A model generated the notes under the pieces. It saw only the letters and a program-made list of their open reading frames with translations, did not search any database and was not told the DNA's origin. A stretch of DNA of 64,000 nucleotides from Desulfomonile tiedjei (GTDB taxonomy: Bacteria > Desulfobacterota > Desulfomonilia > Desulfomonilales > Desulfomonilaceae). Location of the stretch: NCBI GenBank assembly GCA_016212925.1, contig JACRDF010000024.1, positions 1 to 64,000 of the forward strand, in the 5' to 3' direction. Below are positions 60,067 through 64,000 of this stretch, piece after piece (positions within the stretch are counted from its first letter, which is position 1; each line of letters opens with the position of its first letter). Both the position numbers and the translations under genes were made by a program.

Positions 60067-61605
60067 CTATGATCCTGCTTTTGCCCGCTCAACATATTCC
60101 TGCAAGCCGTATTTCTTAATCTTGTATCCAATTTGCCTCAGGGTGATTCCCAGTTCACCGGCCGCTCGGGATTGAATGCCCCGGTTTCTGTCCAACGCGC
60201 CTTGAATTCTCACCTTTTCAGTGTGAGCAAGCGAACCCGTCGCACAAAGGTATTCCAAGCATTGGGTCTCTTCGACCTGGATGTAGGGCGCCAGGTCGTT
60301 CACATCTATGATCCCGCCGCTGGAAATGATCGCCAGACGCTCTATGAGATTCTCCATTTCTCTGACATTGCCCGGCCAAGAATAATCCACAAGGCTTTGT
60401 AGGGCCCTCTTCTTGAATTGCAGATCGCACGCGTATTCCCTGCAGACCATGTCCGTAAAAAAACCAACCAACTGCTCTATGTCCTCACGGCGTTCCCTGA
60501 CTGCCGGTACTCTGATAGGAAAAACGTTCAGTCGATAGAACAGATCGGAACGAAATGAGCTGCTCCGCACAGCCTCTTCCAGGTCCCGGTTTGTGGCGGC
60601 AATGACCCTCACATCCACGGTCCGAGTCTTGTTGCTGCCCAAGCGTTCGAATTCCTTGTCCTGAAGGAACCGGAGCAATTTAGCTTGTGTGGCGGGCGCC
60701 AGGTCCCCGATCTCGTCCAGAAACAGTGTGCCCCCATCCGCCTCTTCCACACGTCCGATCCTGGCTTCTGAAGCCCCTGTGAAAGAGCCCTTTTCATGTC
60801 CGAAAAGCTCGGACTCCAGTAGGTTCTCCGGGACCGCGGCACAGTTTACCTTCATGAATGCAGCGCCATTGCGGTTGCTCAACTCATGTATGATTTGGGC
60901 AACCAGTGTCTTGCCCGTTCCCGATTCGCCCAACAGTAGGACCGTGGCTCTGGTCGGGGCCACCTTTCTGATCAGTTGCTGGACATCCACCATTGCAGCG
61001 CTCTTGGCCGTACTAAAGAAATTGCCGGCCTTACGGGATATCTTTGCCTTAAGCGAGCGGTTGGCACGAATCAGGTTCCTCTCCCGTGCCTTGACCTGGT
61101 TATGGAGGCTCACCAACTGGGCAATTACGGCTGCCAGGATGGTTAGGAATCTCACGTCCTCTTCAAAGGATACTTCTTCCTCAAAGAGCCTATCCACGCT
61201 GAGCACGCCTACTGACTTGCCACTAATCACCACCGGAACGCCGATGAAAGATATGGTCCCTTTGTCTATCTCTCTGGCCTTGGTTTTGTTCAGGAAAAGA
61301 GGCTCTCTGCTTATGTCCGGAACCACAGCCGGCTCTCCGGTGCGGAATATCAGGCCTGTCACTCCTTCATCCACATGATAGACTCCCCGGCTCTTTTCCT
61401 TTTTGCTCAGGCCGTGGGACACCCGGATCCTCAGGCGGTCCTCCTCTTCATCCACCAGTGTGATGGTAGCCCGTTTCATGGAGAGGTATTCCGATAGAAT
61501 ACCGAGAACGACCTCCAGGGTCCGGTCCAAATCCAGGGCCTGGCCTATTATCTGACTTATGTCGAAAAGAACTTTGAGTTCCAATCCGCTGGTTTTGCGT
61601 TCCAT
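60067..61605 (-). CDS. GAF-AAA+ sigma-54-dependent activator (NifA-like)
   Basis: 512 residues from ATG 61605; an in-frame TTG at 61638 is possible but has no ribosome-binding site. The N-terminal GAF domain (about 10-165) resembles that of NifA/AnfA-type proteins. The AAA+ core has Walker A LLGESGTGKTLVAQ, the sigma-54 contact loop in the GSFTGA form (ELFGHEKGSFTGA), Walker B GGTLFLDEIGD and the WPGNVREMENL motif. A Fis-type HTH ends the protein (RAAGELGITLRQIGYKIKKYG). It converges with the phosphorelay operon and is upstream of modABC on the same strand. Its target genes are not evident; no -24/-12 promoter was found nearby. Confidence 0.9.
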   Translation of the reverse strand: MERKTSGLELKVLFDISQIIGQALDLDRTLEVVLGILSEYLSMKRATITLVDEEEDRLRIRVSHGLSKKEKSRGVYHVDEGVTGLIFRTGEPAVVPDISREPLFLNKTKAREIDKGTISFIGVPVVISGKSVGVLSVDRLFEEEVSFEEDVRFLTILAAVIAQLVSLHNQVKARERNLIRANRSLKAKISRKAGNFFSTAKSAAMVDVQQLIRKVAPTRATVLLLGESGTGKTLVAQIIHELSNRNGAAFMKVNCAAVPENLLESELFGHEKGSFTGASEARIGRVEEADGGTLFLDEIGDLAPATQAKLLRFLQDKEFERLGSNKTRTVDVRVIAATNRDLEEAVRSSSFRSDLFYRLNVFPIRVPAVRERREDIEQLVGFFTDMVCREYACDLQFKKRALQSLVDYSWPGNVREMENLIERLAIISSGGIIDVNDLAPYIQVEETQCLEYLCATGSLAHTEKVRIQGALDRNRGIQSRAAGELGITLRQIGYKIKKYGLQEYVERAKAGS

Positions 61606-61960
61606 GGCAAGTTTACCTTCAAGGGAGTCACCGTACAATGAGGACTGTTTCTCATTTCCGTTTTGCCCTCACTCCGGCCCTTTCCCGAAGGGAAAGTGAA
61701 GAAAAGCGCCCTCTCCCAAAAGACCGGAGAGCAGAACGGCGCTCTTTTCCTTTGAGAGAGGGGCAGGGTGAGGGAAGAATCGTGACCCGTTCGGGAGCAA
61801 GTGCCATTAATGTGCCAACTTGCGGCTGGACGGCAAACTTCGTTTATTTATGGTGAGTTACGTTCAGAGGAGATCGGCCGGAATGAACGGCCTGTCCGAC
61901 ATTTTGGTACCTTCGGCTCAAATGCCATACATACGCGTAGGCAGGACCGATTGTCTCGAA
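61606..61960. other. Gap between the activator gene and modC
   Basis: 355 bases that hold a family E palindrome at 61665-61774. Nothing else is supported. Confidence 0.4.
61665..61774. repeat. Composite palindrome, family E, copy 2
   Basis: CCCTCACTCCGGCCC...GGGCAGGGTGAGGG with inner AAAGCGCCCTCTC/GAGAGGGG-type arms. Same type as 25719-25823. Confidence 0.65.
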
Positions 61961-63082
61961 CTACGTTCCGCTTGGGCTGTCCTCTCGAATCGTGCATTTG
62001 CCGTTCAGGCTGGCCTGCGAAACGGTCGCTTTCTTTATCAGGGCGAAAACCTCTTGATTCGGCGCGAGCCCAAGTTCTGTCCTGGCGTGTGAAGTTATTC
62101 TCGCGACTATCGGACAGCCGATATCCAGGGTCACAATGTTGGTGGACCCATCTGACTCTTGGATCTGTTCGATTTTCGCAGGAAAAACGTTCAGGATGGT
62201 GGTTCGAGGCGGCTTCTCACGAGCAATGGCCACGTCTCGAGCGTGTATGTGAACCCTGACAACGGCCCCTGCCTGAACGTCCAGGAGTGGTACTCGGAGC
62301 AGGCCGCCCGGGAAGCCGAGAAACGTCAGGGCCGAAGCTCGATCATGGTGCTTCACGTCCATGCACAACACGGCCCCGGTTTCGATCCTCCCCGTCAGTG
62401 TCTCGAAATCGTATCTCCTCGTAATCTCCGCCAGGCTCCCGCTACCCACAACTCTCCCGGAATCCAGGATCACCATTGCGTCGGCCAGGTTAAGGACTTC
62501 GTCGAAAGAATGGCTCACGTAAAGGGTCGGTATGAGTAATTCCCTCGACAGCCTGGCTATAAAAGGCATGAGTTCGGCACGCCTGGCGCCGTCCAAAGAT
62601 GCCAGGGGCTCATCCATAAGCAGAAGATCGGGGCTCGTTAGAAGCGCGCGGCCGATGGCCACACGCTGCTTCTCGCCTCCGGAAAGCCTGGCCGGCCGCC
62701 GGTTCAATAGGTGCGTGATCCCCAGAAGCTCCACTACCTGATCGAATTTCACGTATCGTTCGGACAATGGGACAAGCTTCATGCCATAAATCAGATTGGA
62801 TTTTGTGGAGAGATGAGGGAAAAGGCGTCCGTCCTGAAAGACGTACCCGAATCGGCGTTTTTCGGTCGGAATGTTCACACGTCTTGCGGAATCGAAATAG
62901 GTCTTGCCGTTTACGACGATTCGACCCTCATCAGGCGTAATAAGCCCTGCCACCATATTAATTATAGACGTCTTCCCCGAACCTGACCTCCCGAACAGCG
63001 CAGTGATCCCTGTTCCTTGCGTGATAAACGAGGCATCCAACTCGAAGGCTCCCTGCAATTTCCGAATTCTCACGTCCAGCAT
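61961..63082 (-). CDS. modC: Molybdate ABC transporter ATPase with C-terminal MOP domain
   Basis: 373 residues. Walker A LFGRSGSGKTSII, signature RLSGGEKQRVAIGRAL, Walker B LLLMDEPLASLD and the H-loop His in LYVSHSFDEV. The C-terminal molybdate-binding (MOP/Mop-like) region starts near 290 (ARDVAIAREKPPRTTILNVFPAKI), as in ModC. It drives uptake of molybdate (or tungstate) needed for Mo/W enzymes. The gene is three bases downstream of modB. Confidence 0.95.
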   Translation of the reverse strand: MLDVRIRKLQGAFELDASFITQGTGITALFGRSGSGKTSIINMVAGLITPDEGRIVVNGKTYFDSARRVNIPTEKRRFGYVFQDGRLFPHLSTKSNLIYGMKLVPLSERYVKFDQVVELLGITHLLNRRPARLSGGEKQRVAIGRALLTSPDLLLMDEPLASLDGARRAELMPFIARLSRELLIPTLYVSHSFDEVLNLADAMVILDSGRVVGSGSLAEITRRYDFETLTGRIETGAVLCMDVKHHDRASALTFLGFPGGLLRVPLLDVQAGAVVRVHIHARDVAIAREKPPRTTILNVFPAKIEQIQESDGSTNIVTLDIGCPIVARITSHARTELGLAPNQEVFALIKKATVSQASLNGKCTIREDSPSGT

Positions 63083-63085
63083 GAT

Positions 63086-63784
63086 TCAGCCTCTTACCCT
63101 TGAAACCAGACGCCTTGACAGTATTTCCGAGGTGATCAAAGCGATCATGGCGAGAGCAACCGAGATCACGCAGAGCCTGAAAGCCCCCTCTTCTCCTCCA
63201 GGGACCTGAGTTAAGGTGTAAAGAGCCAGAGGAAGCGTTCTCGTCTCTCCGGGAATGTTCGACACAAACGTTATGGTTGCCCCGAATTCACTGAGGCTCC
63301 TGGCGAAAGACAAAATGATCCCGGTGATGACTCCGGGGAGAATAAGAGGAAGCGTGATGCTGAAAAAGACCCGAACGGGACCCGCTCCCAAAGTGCGTGC
63401 TGCGGCCTCCAAGCCTTGATCCACTCCTTCAACGGAGAGACGGACCGCTCTCACGAGGAGAGGAAAGGCCATTACAGCGGATGCAATAGCTGCGCCTTTC
63501 CAATTGAAGGCAAAAGTGATCCCGAACATGTCATACAACCATGCTCCCAAAACACCCTTTCGTCCCAAAAGCACCAGGAGGGTGTAACCCATCACTACCG
63601 GAGGCAGAACCAGCGGTAGATGGACAAGTCCGTCCAAAAGGAACTTGCCGGGAAAACTTTTGCGAGCCAAAAGCCAGGCCAAGAAAACGCCGGGCGGCAA
63701 GCTCCCTGCGACCGCCCAACCCGACACCCACAGGCTCAGCTTTAGCGCCTCTTTTTCAAGCGGAGAGAGTCCAAAAACATCCAT
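63086..63784 (-). CDS. modB: Molybdate ABC transporter permease
   Basis: 232 residues with about five or six membrane segments. The EAA-like coupling loop EGVDQGLEAAARTLGAGPVRVFFSITLPLILPG and the ending FARSLSEFGATITFVSNIPGETRTLPLALYTL are typical of ModB. Its ATG overlaps the modA stop by one base (TAATG), so the operon reads modA-modB-modC. Confidence 0.95.
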   Translation of the reverse strand: MDVFGLSPLEKEALKLSLWVSGWAVAGSLPPGVFLAWLLARKSFPGKFLLDGLVHLPLVLPPVVMGYTLLVLLGRKGVLGAWLYDMFGITFAFNWKGAAIASAVMAFPLLVRAVRLSVEGVDQGLEAAARTLGAGPVRVFFSITLPLILPGVITGIILSFARSLSEFGATITFVSNIPGETRTLPLALYTLTQVPGGEEGAFRLCVISVALAMIALITSEILSRRLVSRVRG

Positions 63785-64000
63785 TAGCGTACCGTAAATC
63801 CGAATTTTTCAAAAACCACTTTGGCATCAGGGGTCTTGAGAAATTCGACAAAACTCCGAGCGGCCGGAGTATTTTTGCCAGACACAAGGGCCGCCGGATA
63901 TGTGATCGGTGGATGGGTGACTTCGGGAAAGGTCCCCACGACCTTGACCTTCTTGGAAATCGCAGCGTCCGTCGCGTATACGATACCGAACGGACATTCT
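63784..64000 (-). CDS. modA: Molybdate-binding protein, C-terminal part (cut by window end)
   Basis: 72 residues of the C-terminus, reading CPFGIVYATDAAISKKVKVV, then GTFPEVTHPPITYPAALVSGK and SFVEFLKTPDAKVVFEKFGF before the TAA. The IVYATDA and PAA motifs fit ModA, the periplasmic molybdate receptor. The N-terminal half lies beyond the window. Confidence 0.9.
   Translation of the reverse strand, partial: ECPFGIVYATDAAISKKVKVVGTFPEVTHPPITYPAALVSGKNTPAARSFVEFLKTPDAKVVFEKFGFTVR

Overview
The window looks like chromosomal DNA of a free-living Gram-negative anaerobe, most plausibly a Desulfobacterota (delta-proteobacterial, Desulfomonile-like) bacterium. The basis is long multi-PAS hybrid kinases, a NifA-like sigma-54 activator, a 4-hydroxybutyryl-CoA-dehydratase-type flavo/Fe-S enzyme, an ADP-forming acyl-CoA synthetase subunit, NifX/DUF134 proteins, outer-membrane and TolC proteins, and a very large load of dispersed palindromes between genes. 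The genus cannot be fixed from the sequence alone.

Layout. 1-7.5 kb: the end of a transposase, a small alpha-beta-barrel protein, an exported L,D-transpeptidase, a Ycf46-like AAA ATPase, an outer-membrane beta-barrel protein and three small unknown proteins. 7.8-14.9 kb: two large PAS hybrid histidine kinases. 15.4-19.9 kb: a small repeat-type protein translationally coupled to an M24 aminopeptidase, then elongation factor P and a large helical unknown. 20.0-21.1 kb: a NifX-like protein and a DUF134 protein. 21.3-27.7 kb: a toxin-antitoxin patch (a MerR-HicB fusion with HicA, a plain hicBA pair, a hicB with a nonsense codon, and brnTA) interleaved with catabolic genes. 22.3-34.0 kb: catabolic genes, namely a class III aminotransferase, a saccharopine-dehydrogenase-like protein, an ATP-grasp acyl-CoA synthetase subunit, an SDR, a 4-hydroxybutyryl-CoA-dehydratase-like enzyme, an acyl-CoA ligase and a TetR-SDR fusion regulator. 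These lead into a complete Liv-type amino-acid ABC importer (34.5-39.4 kb). Together they suggest uptake and anaerobic breakdown of an amino or hydroxy acid through CoA thioesters.

39.5-44.7 kb: a universal stress protein, an RRM RNA-binding protein with a long leader, a B12-binding radical SAM enzyme, a DinB protein and two small cysteine-cluster proteins. 44.9-54.7 kb: the most striking block, a putative secretion system. It has an outer-membrane TolC lipoprotein, a stand-alone HlyD adaptor, a 704-residue protein joining a PqqD-like domain, an M50 membrane metalloprotease and a HlyD/lipoyl domain, and a GAF-TM-HlyD adaptor. Beside it is its likely cargo, a 1014-residue protein with an LEPR-XLL-like N-terminus, a DUF4347 domain and nine ELWxxDGT propeller repeats. 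A roughly 245-bp nested palindrome separates cargo from exporter.

55.7-61.6 kb: a three-gene overlapping phosphorelay operon and a NifA-like activator. 61.9-64 kb: modABC for molybdate, with modA cut by the window end. No tRNA, rRNA or CRISPR array was seen.
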